Shown in pieces: positions 1 through 10,945 of a DNA stretch of 35,379 nt. Position numbers and translations under genes: made by a program. The DNA is from Levilactobacillus hammesii DSM 16381 (GTDB taxonomy: Bacteria; Bacillota; Bacilli; Lactobacillales; Lactobacillaceae): assembly GCF_001434395.1 (NCBI RefSeq), contig NZ_AZFS01000023.1:1-35379 (forward strand), written 5' to 3'. Each line of letters opens with the position of its first letter. Within the stretch, counting starts at the first letter, position 1. The notes below the pieces were generated by a model. The model saw only the letters and a list, made by a program, of their open reading frames with translations. It did no database searches and was not told where the DNA came from.

Positions 1-216
1 TAGACCACTTCTAAGAATAGATTCTTAGTGTTGCACTTGATTTGACAATTGAGGAATAATATAAAAATATCAATCAATATATGGATGTAGAGAAGCTGTT
101 TGTAAATCATTAACGTTACGTCAGGTGAAGCGGATTCTTTTTGTTTTTTTCCCATTCATCTTCTTCCTTTCTTTGAGATAAATTCATAATGTACGATGCC
201 ATTCACGGAGTCAAAC

Positions 217-269
217 GTTTTCTGAAAATGAATATAATTTCGCAAATAAATGGATTATTTTCAGAAAAC
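217..269. repeat. perfect 13-bp inverted repeat
   Basis: GTTTTCTGAAAAT at 217-229 is the exact reverse complement of ATTTTCAGAAAAC at 257-269. The loop is 27 nt and AT-rich. There is no T-run typical of a terminator after either arm. It could be an operator, a structured leader, or the remnant of a short inverted-repeat element. Confidence 0.6.
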
Positions 270-457
270 ACTTGTCATTTTCTAGTGCACACATCATAAT
301 AATGACCATAGTCAATTAATGAGCAGAGACCTAATTCGATTTAAAACTAAAGAATTTTTCTAGTTTGTTTTGTAACTCTAAGTGGGCTTTAAGTATTTAC
401 TAGGTATATGATGATCTAACTTACTCTTTACAAAGTTATGCTTTGTGGGGCGAATTT

Positions 458-487
458 TTGGTAGCGTTTTGATGTGGTAACTATAAA
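458..487 (+). promoter_or_regulatory. possible promoter of the 36-aa peptide gene
   Basis: TTGGTA at 458-463 and TATAAA at 482-487 are separated by 18 nt, about 40 nt before the start codon at 525. The boxes are imperfect, so this is a candidate only. Confidence 0.35.
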
Positions 488-524
488 GCAAGTGGGAAGT
501 GAAAAAAGATAGGAGGCGAATTAG

Positions 525-635
525 ATGCCCGATTTTGATCACGATGCGTTTGGGTGTGTCACGATATTAGTGAGTGGAGCTATTACGATATTATTATGTT
601 GGGTACTTATAGAATACATAATCGAGAGTTTTTAG
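525..635 (+). CDS. small hydrophobic single-span peptide, function unknown
   Basis: A 36-aa peptide begins at an ATG seven bases after a strong ribosome site (AGGAGG, 511-517 area). The N-terminus is acidic (MPDFDHDAFG). It is followed by a hydrophobic stretch of about 20 residues (roughly 11-31) and the short tail IIESF. The architecture, a tiny protein with one membrane span and a good Shine-Dalgarno, resembles type I toxin peptides and small holin-like peptides of lactobacilli. The sequence is not one I recognise as Fst/Ldr, and I did not find a clear antisense RNA promoter. It stands alone in an AT-rich stretch. The open frame plus the ribosome site support translation; the role is unknown. 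Confidence 0.5.
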   Translation: MPDFDHDAFGCVTILVSGAITILLCWVLIEYIIESF

Positions 636-893
636 ATTGATGCAGGAGAACGGCGTCGGTCATGCTCTTTGTGCGGTGAATTTACAATTAGAGTGCAACA
701 CTAATTTAACGAAAAATGAACGCGGACACAATTACTTAACAACCAAGAAAAGTGAAGGAGTACGCACTGTGAGCTGCTCGCAATTATCTACTGTCCAGAT
801 CCGTACTCACCGGAACAACATAAAACAAACGAGAATATCAATGGTTACATCCTAGAAAAAGTTTTGAAGTGTCAAAATCGGTTACATCGACGA

Positions 894-983
894 TAATTCC
901 CCACAGGTGTGGGGGTGACCCGGTCCTGATGGTTATGGCTGCGGGTGGCGTTATGTTATTCCCCATGTATACGGGGCTGCTTT
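894..983 (+). CRISPR. decayed two-repeat CRISPR relic upstream of the cas operon
   Basis: Positions 894-921 match the main array's 28-nt repeat at 20 of 28 positions. Positions 956-983 match at 21 of 28. The interval between them is 34 nt, close to the 33 nt of the live array. The first copy keeps a paired stem through compensatory change (CCCCAC/GTGGGG in place of CCCCAT/ATGGGG). The second carries the same core variant (CCCCATGTATACGGGG) as the terminal degenerate repeat of the main array at 11768. These are therefore related relics and not chance palindromes. No leader or promoter is evident; probably inactive. Confidence 0.7.
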
Positions 984-1028
984 TTCTGATATAGCAACGA
1001 TAGTAGTCATACGTACGTCGAAGTCCTT

Positions 1029-1060
1029 TCAGTAAGTGTTTCACATGAAATACTTACTGA
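1029..1060. repeat. 32-bp near-palindrome containing a parS-like core
   Basis: The stretch reads as an almost perfect inverted repeat: TCAGTAAGT on the left pairs with ACTTACTGA on the right. Its centre, 1037-1052 (TGTTTCACATGAAATA), is one base from the reverse complement of the 16-bp palindrome at 11791 and 20356. It sits between the relic repeats and a terminator, in the same order as the corresponding elements after the main array. Confidence 0.55.
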
Positions 1061-1110
1061 AAAAGTCCTCTTAGTCAGTAGCGGCAAGCTGTTGACTAAG
1101 AGGACTTTTT
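1061..1110. terminator. strong intrinsic terminator, probably bidirectional
   Basis: AAAAGTCCTCTTAGTCA at 1061-1077 pairs with TGACTAAGAGGACTTTT at 1093-1109. The T-run on the plus strand is matched by an A-run on the left. It isolates the small-peptide/relic region from what follows. Confidence 0.85.
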
Positions 1111-1124
1111 ATCACGAATTAAGC

Positions 1125-1182
1125 CATCGTCCGGGTCTGTCCCTGTTTAACCAAATACAAGCCAATCAACCCAACCAACGAC
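1125..1182 (-). pseudogene. 58-bp duplicate of the 3' end of the permease gene at 11934
   Basis: Positions 1125-1182 match 11940-11997 with only two mismatches in 58 nt. The downstream copy is the last coding part, just before the stop codon, of the amino-acid permease. Both copies have the same orientation, so they form direct repeats that bracket the whole cas operon and array. The copy here is too short to encode anything and ends three bases before half of a CRISPR repeat (1186). It looks like a rearrangement or integration scar. Confidence 0.85.
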
Positions 1183-1185
1183 TAG

Positions 1186-1338
1186 GTATGGGGATGATCC
1201 CTGGCAAGCCACGCGCGACACCTGGTATGCTTGGTGTGTTCTCTATGTGCATGAAAATGTTAATATTACTGATCATGTTAATCGCAGTATGCTTAACTCA
1301 TCTTAATCGTATTCCCTACAACTTGTGGGGGTGAGTCT
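1186..1338 (+). CRISPR. half repeat plus two decayed repeats directly upstream of cas3
   Basis: Positions 1186-1200 are an exact copy of the last 15 nt of the live repeat (GTATGGGGATGATCC), followed by a pyrimidine as in the live array. At 1236-1263, within 2 nt of the expected period, a degenerate repeat matches at 18 of 28 positions. All seven mismatches in its first 24 nt are transitions. A third copy at about 1309-1338 starts GTATTCCC and keeps a stem (CCCTACA with TGTGGGG). The left edge is cut inside a repeat and joined to the permease fragment. Confidence 0.6.
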
Positions 1339-1387
1339 GGCAATAAATCCCGTTTGATGATAGGCCCATATGCTGTGATCACATAAA

Positions 1388-1401
1388 TGAAAGCACTTTC
1401 A
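1388..1401. promoter_or_regulatory. cre-like site (CcpA) upstream of cas operon
   Basis: TGAAAGCACTTTCA is a near-perfect palindrome that differs from an ideal catabolite-responsive element (TGAAAGCGCTTTCA) at one central base. It lies about 90 nt upstream of the best cas3 promoter. Catabolite control of the cas operon is inferred from this only. Confidence 0.45.
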
Positions 1402-1487
1402 ACACTGATGAACCGCGACTTTAGTTGAACGGCTGCAGTGATAAAAAAATATATAAATATTATTGATTATTTTATATGTTAATTACA

Positions 1488-1516
1488 TTGACGGGCGAAC
1501 GTATTTTCTGTATTGT
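1488..1516 (+). promoter_or_regulatory. probable promoter of the cas operon
   Basis: TTGACG (1488-1493) and TATTGT (1511-1516) are spaced by 17 nt, about 90 nt before the cas3 start, in an AT-rich region. This is the best sigma-70-type match upstream of the operon. Confidence 0.55.
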
Positions 1517-1607
1517 TGTAACCAGAAAGAGGACTTTTCCCTGGCAAGGGTGTAGGTGTAACTGGCATGCGTTGCAAAAAAATTCAACATAAAAGGGACG
1601 ACACATA

Positions 1608-4370
1608 ATGGTGATAAAATTATCCAAACAGACAACATCTTTGTGGGCTAAGAAACGCTCGACGGATGGCCGTCAATATTGGTTACCCCTAATTGTGCAT
1701 TTGACGGATACCCAAAACGTGATTAACTGGCTGTTTGAGCATTGGTTGAGCCCAGGGCAGCAGCGACTATTAGCCGGATCATTGCCAGAAGCCGAAACGC
1801 AGAGATTGGTCAAATTTGTGGGTGTCATCCATGACATCGGCAAGGGCACGGCGGCCTTCCAAATGAAGACGTCGTACGATCACGACGCAGAGCTGGATGA
1901 TGAATTGAAAGCCAGGCTATCTCGAAATGGCTTCTTAGCACTGGACGATGTCTGTTTAGCTTCAGCAAAAAAGTCACCGCACGCTATAGCTGGCGAAGCT
2001 ATTATTGAAGACTTTGGCGTCCCAGCATCCATCGGCGCCATCATTGGTGGTCATCACGGAAAGCCGGCAAAGGAAAGCCCCGAGGATCAGATTGCCACCT
2101 ATACGGCCAATTACTATCAGAGCGATAACGTTCGAGAACGGCAGGAGCCTTGGCGAGATGCTCAACGGGAACTGTTTAACTATGGGCTAACGTCCGCCAG
2201 TTATCAGTCAGTAAAAGAAGTTCCAGACATTTCACAGCCACAGGCCGTTATTTTAGAGGGACTGTTAATCATGGCGGACTGGCTCGCCTCCAGTGAATAC
2301 TTGGATCGAGAGCAGAAGCGCCCGCTGTTTCCTTTGGTGCCACTTGATCAGTCCTGGCGGGATATTAACCTGAAGCAACGATTTCGCCAGGCCATTTCGG
2401 CTTGGGATGTGGATGGTGAGTGGGCCCCACAACGTGTTGACCTCAAACAGCCTTATCAGGAGCGATGGAAATTCATTCCCCGGCCCGTTCAGACAACGAT
2501 GACCCAGGCTATTGGAGAAGCGCTCGATCCCGGAATGGTGATTATCGAAGCACCGATGGGATTAGGGAAGACCGAGATTGCGCTATTGGCGGCCGAACAG
2601 CTGGCCTATACAACTGGGCGAGATGGCCTTTTCATGGGGCTACCCACTCAGGCAACGACCAATGCGATGTTTGATCGTGTAACGGCCTGGCTAAAGGTGT
2701 TGGCAGGTGGTCAGAACGAAAATTTTCAGATTAAGCTCATGCATAGCAAGTCACAGTTCAATCCAAAGTACCGGGAGCTTCCCCATGCGGCCAATGTTTA
2801 TGATGAGGACCAATCCGGAGAGGTCGTGGTTAATGACTGGTTTGCAGGTAAGAAATCTATCCTGACGAAATTTACGGTGGGAACGATTGATCATCTCCTG
2901 TTGATGGGGTTGAAGCAGAAGCATTTATTCCTGCGGCATTTAGGCTTTAGTGGCAAGGTGGTTATCATTGATGAAGTGCACGCTTACGATGCCTATATGA
3001 ACCAATACCTTGAGAAAGCCATTGCGTGGTTAGGGGCCTATCACGTGCCGATCATTGTTTTATCGGCGACGTTGCCCAAGGCAAAGCGAAATACGTTATT
3101 AAAGTCCTATTTGAAGGGAAAATACGGCAGAACCTATCAGCGGGAGTTGACTGCTCCTAAAGGCTGGGAAGACACGCAGGCCTATCCGTTGCTCAGCATC
3201 CTTGATGGGCATCAGCTTAAGCAGGTTAAGTCGTTTCCAGGTCAAAGCGATCAACAGCCCACGGTCCTTCACGTGCAGCGCCTGAACCTATCGGACGAGG
3301 CACTGGTTGCGCAGGTCGTCTCTAAGGTTGTCGATGGCGGAATTGCAGGGATCATTGTCAACACGGTCAAACGAGCGCAGGCCTTGGCACAGTTACTACC
3401 GCCCGATATAAAAACGATGGTCTTGCACTCGGCCTTTCTCGCGCCCGATCGCGCGGCCCAAGAAACGGCGCTGCAGAAGTTAATTGGCAAGCAGGGTGAA
3501 CGGCCAGCAAAAATGATTGTTATTGGGACGCAGGTTCTGGAACAGTCATTAGACATTGACTTCGACGTGATGTATACGGACGTGGCACCGATGGATCTTA
3601 TCTTACAACGGGCGGGACGACTTCACCGGCACCACCTTGCACGACCTGAGAAGTTGCGCACACCACAATTATTTGTGATGGGAATTGGCGAGAATGATGA
3701 CTATGGTAAGGGAAATGAAGCCGTCTATGGAAAATATTTGCTCATGAAGACGGACCATTTCCTGAAAGACACGATTCACTTACCGGGGGACATTTCACCG
3801 TTAGTTCAGGCTGTCTATGATCCTGAAACGGATGATCAGGTGCCCGATATCACTGCCGCCAGGGCGAAGTTTGACGCTGACTTAAAACGAGAGACGCGTA
3901 AGGCCCAGGTCTTTCAAATCGGTGAACCCAAGCTCAGAGCGGGTAAGACGATTCACGGCTGGCTAGGGCGTAGTCTGGGTAATGTCGACCAGGATGAGCA
4001 GAAGGCCAGCGCCGCGGTACGAGACATCAAGGAGACCCTGGAAGTGATTCTGGTCCAGCACACAGCGGCGGGCAATTTCCTACTGGATGGCCGACGGTTG
4101 GAGGATGTGTCATCTCAAGAGATTGCCCAGCAGATTATTCGGCTGCCGGCCGTAATCACGCCTGGTCCAGCCCAACTTGAACAGGCCATTCAGGACTTGG
4201 AGACGCTGACGGCCCGTTACTTCTCAGGCTGGCAGAGCGACCTGTGGCTTAAGGGGGCCTTGGCCTTACCCCTGGATCAGGCGTTTTCGACGACCTTTGA
4301 GGGGTGGCAACTCTCGTATTCGCCAAAACTAGGTCTTAAATATGTGAAGGAAGATGATCAACATGGCTAA
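1608..4370 (+). CDS. cas3: Cas3 HD nuclease-helicase, type I-E
   Basis: This is the effector nuclease-helicase recruited by Cascade to degrade targeted DNA. The 920-residue protein has an N-terminal HD nuclease domain (HDIGKG at 75-80, HH at 149-150) followed by an SF2 helicase: Walker A APMGLGKTE (315-323), DEVH (455-458), SAT (486-488), then TQVLEQSLDID (641-651) and QRAGRLHR (667-674). HD and helicase are in one polypeptide, as usual for type I-E. Translation starts at ATG 1608 behind AAAAGGGA. It is first in an operon of eight cas genes and overlaps cas8e by 8 nt. All key motifs look intact, so it is probably active. Confidence 0.96.
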   Translation: MVIKLSKQTTSLWAKKRSTDGRQYWLPLIVHLTDTQNVINWLFEHWLSPGQQRLLAGSLPEAETQRLVKFVGVIHDIGKGTAAFQMKTSYDHDAELDDELKARLSRNGFLALDDVCLASAKKSPHAIAGEAIIEDFGVPASIGAIIGGHHGKPAKESPEDQIATYTANYYQSDNVRERQEPWRDAQRELFNYGLTSASYQSVKEVPDISQPQAVILEGLLIMADWLASSEYLDREQKRPLFPLVPLDQSWRDINLKQRFRQAISAWDVDGEWAPQRVDLKQPYQERWKFIPRPVQTTMTQAIGEALDPGMVIIEAPMGLGKTEIALLAAEQLAYTTGRDGLFMGLPTQATTNAMFDRVTAWLKVLAGGQNENFQIKLMHSKSQFNPKYRELPHAANVYDEDQSGEVVVNDWFAGKKSILTKFTVGTIDHLLLMGLKQKHLFLRHLGFSGKVVIIDEVHAYDAYMNQYLEKAIAWLGAYHVPIIVLSATLPKAKRNTLLKSYLKGKYGRTYQRELTAPKGWEDTQAYPLLSILDGHQLKQVKSFPGQSDQQPTVLHVQRLNLSDEALVAQVVSKVVDGGIAGIIVNTVKRAQALAQLLPPDIKTMVLHSAFLAPDRAAQETALQKLIGKQGERPAKMIVIGTQVLEQSLDIDFDVMYTDVAPMDLILQRAGRLHRHHLARPEKLRTPQLFVMGIGENDDYGKGNEAVYGKYLLMKTDHFLKDTIHLPGDISPLVQAVYDPETDDQVPDITAARAKFDADLKRETRKAQVFQIGEPKLRAGKTIHGWLGRSLGNVDQDEQKASAAVRDIKETLEVILVQHTAAGNFLLDGRRLEDVSSQEIAQQIIRLPAVITPGPAQLEQAIQDLETLTARYFSGWQSDLWLKGALALPLDQAFSTTFEGWQLSYSPKLGLKYVKEDDQHG

Positions 4371-6054
4371 TCGGCACTTTAATTTAACCACGGACCCGTG
4401 GATTAAAGTGATTGAGACCAGCACCAATCGTGAACAGACAGTGTCCTTGATCACGTTATTTGAAAATGCCCAGCATTATCGTCAATTGGCTGGTGAAATG
4501 CGCAGCCAAGATCTTGCGATTCTGCGGTTGTTGCTCGCAATTTTAACAACCGTGTATTCGCGGCTTGATGCCCATGACGACCGCTATCTGTGGTTAAAGG
4601 CGGATTTTGAGATTGACGAGGAAACATTTGACGAAGAGGACAGTGAGGACGATTTACTCGCAACCTGGCAGGACTTGAAGCAGGCTGGCCAGTTCTCAGT
4701 GGGTGTCGTGCAGTACCTCAAAGCCCATGCGGCTGACTTTGATTTCTTTGGGGAGCGGCCCTTCTATCAGGTGACGACTGAGGACTACGACAGTTTCGTT
4801 CCGCAGAACAAGCGCGTGGCCGCGGGTAAGGGGCAGGTTCTGGTTAAACAACTTAACCGCCAGATTTCAGAGAGTGCGCACACGCCATCAATCTTTGCCC
4901 CCAAATCAGGTGAAGCCAAGAATGAGTTGCCAGTAGATGAGCTGGTCCGTTGGGTCATTACCTACCAGAATTTTACTGGCGTCACGGATAAAACCAAGAT
5001 TAGCACTGACGAAAAATTTTCTAATTCAGCCGGCTGGATCTACCGGATCAATCCCGTGTTTGCTAAGGGGCAGTCGTTGTTTGAGACGCTGATGCTTAAT
5101 CTGGTCTTGGTCAATGCTTGGCAGGAGGATGCGGCGTATACTTGCCAGAAACCGGTCTGGGAGTTCGCATCCATTCGCGATTACATCACCCAGCGCAAGT
5201 CCCAGATACTGCCAGATAATCTGGCAGAATTGTATACGGGCTGGTCACGGATCTTGCATATCGAATGGCACGAGACGGGTGTCCAGATCTTCAGTGCGGG
5301 GATCCCCATGTACGGCTACGACAATGCGTTGATTGAGCCGATGACTACCTGGCGTTTGGACAAGAAGACCAATGCTTATCGTCCAGCTGTTAAGGGGTTA
5401 CGATCATTAGGGATCGCCATGTGGCGTAATTTTGGCCAGTATGTCAAGGTGCGTGAGGCGGATGATGTGCATGAGCCCGGGATTGTCGTTTGGCTACAGT
5501 TGCTCAAGCGAAGACAATTGATCGCTCATGATGCGCCTTTGATGCTGAACACGGTCGCCCTGATTAGCGATGGCAATGCCACCTCGCAGTCGCCGGCTGC
5601 CGAGGTCGCGGACGATATGCAGATGCAGGCGGATGTTTTATTCGATACGCAAAAGGGTGATCGGTGGCCAACGCGGATCGAAGAGGCCATTACCTTTACA
5701 CAGACGATTGGCACGGATTATTACCACTTTGCCAGTGATATTGGCCAGATTCGCAACCTGGATGTCCGGTCCTTTGCGAGTGGCATGAGCGCGACGTTCT
5801 ATGAACAGTTGAATGTGCCGTTTAAGACTTGGTTGGAAGGCTTGCAAGCCACCGACGATCGTGAAGAGAAGATTAAGGCGTGGAAGAATAGGCTTCGCGA
5901 CATCGTGGTTGCGTCAGTGACTGATGTGATGCAGTCGAGCACGCCTCGAGACATTTCGGGGATCTCTACGAAAAAGGGACCTTTAAATATTTTCACGGCA
6001 AAGAATCACCTGATGTATAACGTACGTACCCATCTTGATTTAAAAAAGGAGTGA
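4363..6054 (+). CDS. cas8e: Cas8e (Cse1/CasA), Cascade large subunit
   Basis: The large subunit of type I-E Cascade recognises the PAM and recruits Cas3. The N-terminus (MANRHFNLTTDPWIKV) has the typical Cse1 opening with the DPWI motif, and the length of 563 aa is normal. I place the start at ATG 4363, not 4354. The Shine-Dalgarno GAAGGA (4346-4351) is then about 11 nt away, and the gene overlaps cas3 by ATGGCTAA; the earlier ATG lies almost on top of the ribosome site. Position right after cas3 fits the canonical I-E order. Confidence 0.93.
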   Translation: MANRHFNLTTDPWIKVIETSTNREQTVSLITLFENAQHYRQLAGEMRSQDLAILRLLLAILTTVYSRLDAHDDRYLWLKADFEIDEETFDEEDSEDDLLATWQDLKQAGQFSVGVVQYLKAHAADFDFFGERPFYQVTTEDYDSFVPQNKRVAAGKGQVLVKQLNRQISESAHTPSIFAPKSGEAKNELPVDELVRWVITYQNFTGVTDKTKISTDEKFSNSAGWIYRINPVFAKGQSLFETLMLNLVLVNAWQEDAAYTCQKPVWEFASIRDYITQRKSQILPDNLAELYTGWSRILHIEWHETGVQIFSAGIPMYGYDNALIEPMTTWRLDKKTNAYRPAVKGLRSLGIAMWRNFGQYVKVREADDVHEPGIVVWLQLLKRRQLIAHDAPLMLNTVALISDGNATSQSPAAEVADDMQMQADVLFDTQKGDRWPTRIEEAITFTQTIGTDYYHFASDIGQIRNLDVRSFASGMSATFYEQLNVPFKTWLEGLQATDDREEKIKAWKNRLRDIVVASVTDVMQSSTPRDISGISTKKGPLNIFTAKNHLMYNVRTHLDLKKE

Positions 6055-6063
6055 CGAAGGCCT

Positions 6064-6669
6064 ATGTCACAACAGATTAAGGAAATTACAAGTCGAATTA
6101 TCTTGGGGCTTTATCGAAAGGGCCATCCTGATAAGGCCGTGTTGGCAAGTTTGAGAAATGCGCCGACGATCACCAGTCCACGTGCCCAGCAGGTTTGGCC
6201 TATCCTAATGGCAAACCTAGATCAAAATCAGCTGAGTCGTGATGGCATTCCGACGCGAGAAGAAGTGGCGGTGTACACGGCGATTCGGTTCTACGCGATT
6301 CATCAGCAGGGGCGGGAAAACGAGGTCTACGCGCCGGCCAAAGGTGAAGATGCGAAGGGCACACCATTCTTTACGGCGCTGGCGAAGCTCCGTGGCAATG
6401 AGGAGCTGCGGACGGCAATGGATCGGCGGGTCCAGCCCCTCTTAGCAACAACCAATGCGGCGGGTGTGATTAACGGTTTGACCCATCTGGTGAGCATCCT
6501 GAAAGCCAATAGTCCGGCGGTCAAGATTGACTACGCCTGGCTAGCGCAGGATTTATACGGCTTGCAGGGTAGCTATGAACAGGCCAACCGCGTACGTCTT
6601 CGTTGGGGGCAGCAGTATTTCTGGGTAAAACAGGCAGATAAAAATGAAGGAGAGAACACCAATGACTAA
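6064..6669 (+). CDS. cas11: Cas11e (Cse2/CasB), Cascade small subunit
   Basis: A 201-residue, mostly helical protein lies between cas8e and cas7, the standard place of the small subunit, which forms a dimer along the Cascade belly and stabilises the R-loop. The N-terminus (ITSRIILGLYRKGHPDKAVLA) and the internal sequence around LAKLRGNEELRTAM are typical of Cse2. It starts 9 nt after cas8e behind AAGGAGTGACGAAGG. Its last 8 nt (ATGACTAA) overlap the start of cas7, implying coupled translation. Confidence 0.9.
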   Translation: MSQQIKEITSRIILGLYRKGHPDKAVLASLRNAPTITSPRAQQVWPILMANLDQNQLSRDGIPTREEVAVYTAIRFYAIHQQGRENEVYAPAKGEDAKGTPFFTALAKLRGNEELRTAMDRRVQPLLATTNAAGVINGLTHLVSILKANSPAVKIDYAWLAQDLYGLQGSYEQANRVRLRWGQQYFWVKQADKNEGENTND

Positions 6670-7735
6670 ACAAAATTTATACGTCGACGTGAATGTTTTA
6701 CAAACGGTCCCATCATCAAATATCAATCGTGACGATACAGGAGCGCCCAAAACGGCGTTATACGGTGGTGTCTCTCGGGCACGGGTCTCTTCTCAGAGTT
6801 GGAAAAAGGCGGTGCGGGATGTCTTCCGCGAGGACAACGTTTCGGTCGGGACGCGAACGAAGAAGGCAGCCAGTCTGTTAGCGGCTGCCTTAAAAGCCCA
6901 AGACGCAGACTTAGACGATGACGCGGTGGCCAAAAAGGTCGAGGCAGTATTTAAAGCGGCAGGCATTAAGCTGGATAAAAATCTGGAAACGGGCGCTCTA
7001 TTATTGGTCAGCCACGGTCAGCTCGACAAGTTGGCCCAATACGCGATAGCCAACGACGAACTGGATAAGAAGGAAATCAAAAAAGTCCTGAAGGGTGATC
7101 AGTCCCTAGACCTGGCACTGTTTGGTCGGATGGTTGCGGATAATCCAGAGTTAAATGTGGATGCTTCGGCACAGGTGGCTCATGCAGTGTCAACGCACGA
7201 AGTTGTGCCAGAGTACGACTACTTTACGGCCTTGGATGACGAACAGGGAAAGGATACGGCGGGTGCCGCCATGCTTGGTGCGATTGATTTTAACTCCGCC
7301 ACCCTTTATCGCTACGCCAATGTCAATATGAATGAGTTGGTCCACAACCTGAATGCCACGGATGCCATTCAGGGAACGACTCAGTTCATCAAGGATTTCT
7401 TGCTGTCGATGCCAACAGGGAAGCAGAATACGTTTGCCAACAAAACGTTGCCGAGCTATGTCGCAGTAACGATTCGCACAGATACGCCGGTTAACCTGGT
7501 CTCTGCCTTCGAGGAGCCGGTAACCTCTAGCAACGGCTACGTTAAGCCATCGATTAAGAAGTTGGAAGCGGAATACAAGCGGACGAGTGAATTTGTCACG
7601 CAACCGGTCGCTAACTTTGTCTTGGGTAAAACGGATACGACGGTGGGCGATAGCGTGGCTAACTTACCGGAACTCTTAGAAAAGGTCACGGCGGCGTTAT
7701 CAAAGGCGGTTCAAGATGAAAACTCTGACGATTAA
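6662..7735 (+). CDS. cas7: Cas7e (Cse4/CasC), Cascade backbone
   Basis: The backbone subunit polymerises along the crRNA spacer in type I-E Cascade. The N-terminal part shows the family hallmark VLQTVPSSNINRDD followed by SRARVSSQSWKKAVR, where the RNA-binding RISSQSWKRA-like segment is expected. I start at ATG 6662 (MTKQNLYVDVNVLQ), since the in-frame ATG at 6644 is part of the ribosome site (AAGGAGAG). That gives 357 aa, a normal Cas7e length. It overlaps cas5 by 20 nt at its end. Confidence 0.93.
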   Translation: MTKQNLYVDVNVLQTVPSSNINRDDTGAPKTALYGGVSRARVSSQSWKKAVRDVFREDNVSVGTRTKKAASLLAAALKAQDADLDDDAVAKKVEAVFKAAGIKLDKNLETGALLLVSHGQLDKLAQYAIANDELDKKEIKKVLKGDQSLDLALFGRMVADNPELNVDASAQVAHAVSTHEVVPEYDYFTALDDEQGKDTAGAAMLGAIDFNSATLYRYANVNMNELVHNLNATDAIQGTTQFIKDFLLSMPTGKQNTFANKTLPSYVAVTIRTDTPVNLVSAFEEPVTSSNGYVKPSIKKLEAEYKRTSEFVTQPVANFVLGKTDTTVGDSVANLPELLEKVTAALSKAVQDENSDD

Positions 7736-8423
7736 ATTAACGGCGCCTCTTCAGTCGTATGGAAATGAAGCGACTTTTGAACGGCGCACGACGAATCCCT
7801 ACCCCACGAAGAGTGCGATGGTGGGCATGGTGGCGGCTGCTCTGGGCTATCGGCGTACCGATCCGCGGATTCTCGAGTTGAATGCGCTCCAGTTTGCGGT
7901 CAGAGTCGATCAAGTCGGACGTGGCCTCACGGATTATCAAACAGTTGAGTGGAAGAAGGATACCCGTAAGATTACGTATCGGGATTACATTCAGGATGCC
8001 GTATTTGTGGTTGCTTTAGGGAGTGACGATGCCCAATTGATTGAACGCATTCAATTTGCGCTCAGACACCCCCACTTCCAACTCTTTTTGGGGCGGCGGT
8101 CCAATGCGCCCGCGGGTGTCTTGGAGATCCATGAATTTGCCGATGCGACGCCGGTAGCTGTACTCAAGCAAGTCGCTTGGCAGGCAGCACCCTGGTATCG
8201 CAGAAGAGGACACCACACGGCACTCGAGATTATTGCGGATGCTAATTTGCTCAATGATGCCCCTAGTGCCATGGTTAAAGATCGTGTAAAATCCTTTGAT
8301 CAGCGCGATCGGCGCTATGGGTTCCGCGCCATTGCCAAGACGCGCGTTGGCCTGGATCAGCTAAATGGCCAGGGTAAAGCGAATACGCAACACGATATCA
8401 TGAAGTCCCTTGGGGAGGCGTAA
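7716..8423 (+). CDS. cas5: Cas5e (CasD), Cascade 5'-handle subunit
   Basis: This subunit caps the 5' handle of the crRNA in Cascade. The N-terminal RAMP sequence LTAPLQSYGNEATFERRTT and the following PTKSAMVGMVAAALGYRR are characteristic of Cas5e. It has 235 aa, a standard length. Translation starts inside the end of cas7 (20-nt overlap) with a weak ribosome site (AAGGCGG), so translational coupling is likely. Confidence 0.93.
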   Translation: MKTLTIKLTAPLQSYGNEATFERRTTNPYPTKSAMVGMVAAALGYRRTDPRILELNALQFAVRVDQVGRGLTDYQTVEWKKDTRKITYRDYIQDAVFVVALGSDDAQLIERIQFALRHPHFQLFLGRRSNAPAGVLEIHEFADATPVAVLKQVAWQAAPWYRRRGHHTALEIIADANLLNDAPSAMVKDRVKSFDQRDRRYGFRAIAKTRVGLDQLNGQGKANTQHDIMKSLGEA

Positions 8424-8425
8424 GT

Positions 8426-10945
<2,520 letters not shown>

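Larger units (their letters stand above)
1..524. other. AT-rich intergenic stretch with inverted repeats, no gene seen
   Basis: I see no convincing coding region here. The stretch is AT-rich and holds two perfect inverted repeats: positions 11-18 with 21-28 (CTAAGAAT against ATTCTTAG, 2-nt centre), and 217-229 with 257-269 (13-bp arms, 27-nt loop). A TTGACA lies at 42-47 but has no good -10 partner. It leads into the small hydrophobic peptide gene at 525. Confidence 0.5.

Noticed and set aside
637-855. 72-codon open frame after the small peptide
   Set aside because: It starts at a TTG without a ribosome site, has no recognisable composition or domain, and lies in a region full of relics. Another frame across about 745-890 stays open for some 45 codons but has no start codon.
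1092-1334. 80-codon open frame upstream of cas3
   Set aside because: It runs through a terminator arm, the permease 3' scrap (antisense) and decayed CRISPR repeats, so it is an accidental frame.
4354-4362. Earlier ATG for cas8e
   Set aside because: It lies two bases from the GAAGGA ribosome site. The ATG at 4363 has proper spacing and gives the typical N-terminus.
7190-7603. 137-codon minus-strand frame inside cas7
   Set aside because: It is the shadow of a well-supported gene with no start signal or recognisable domain.
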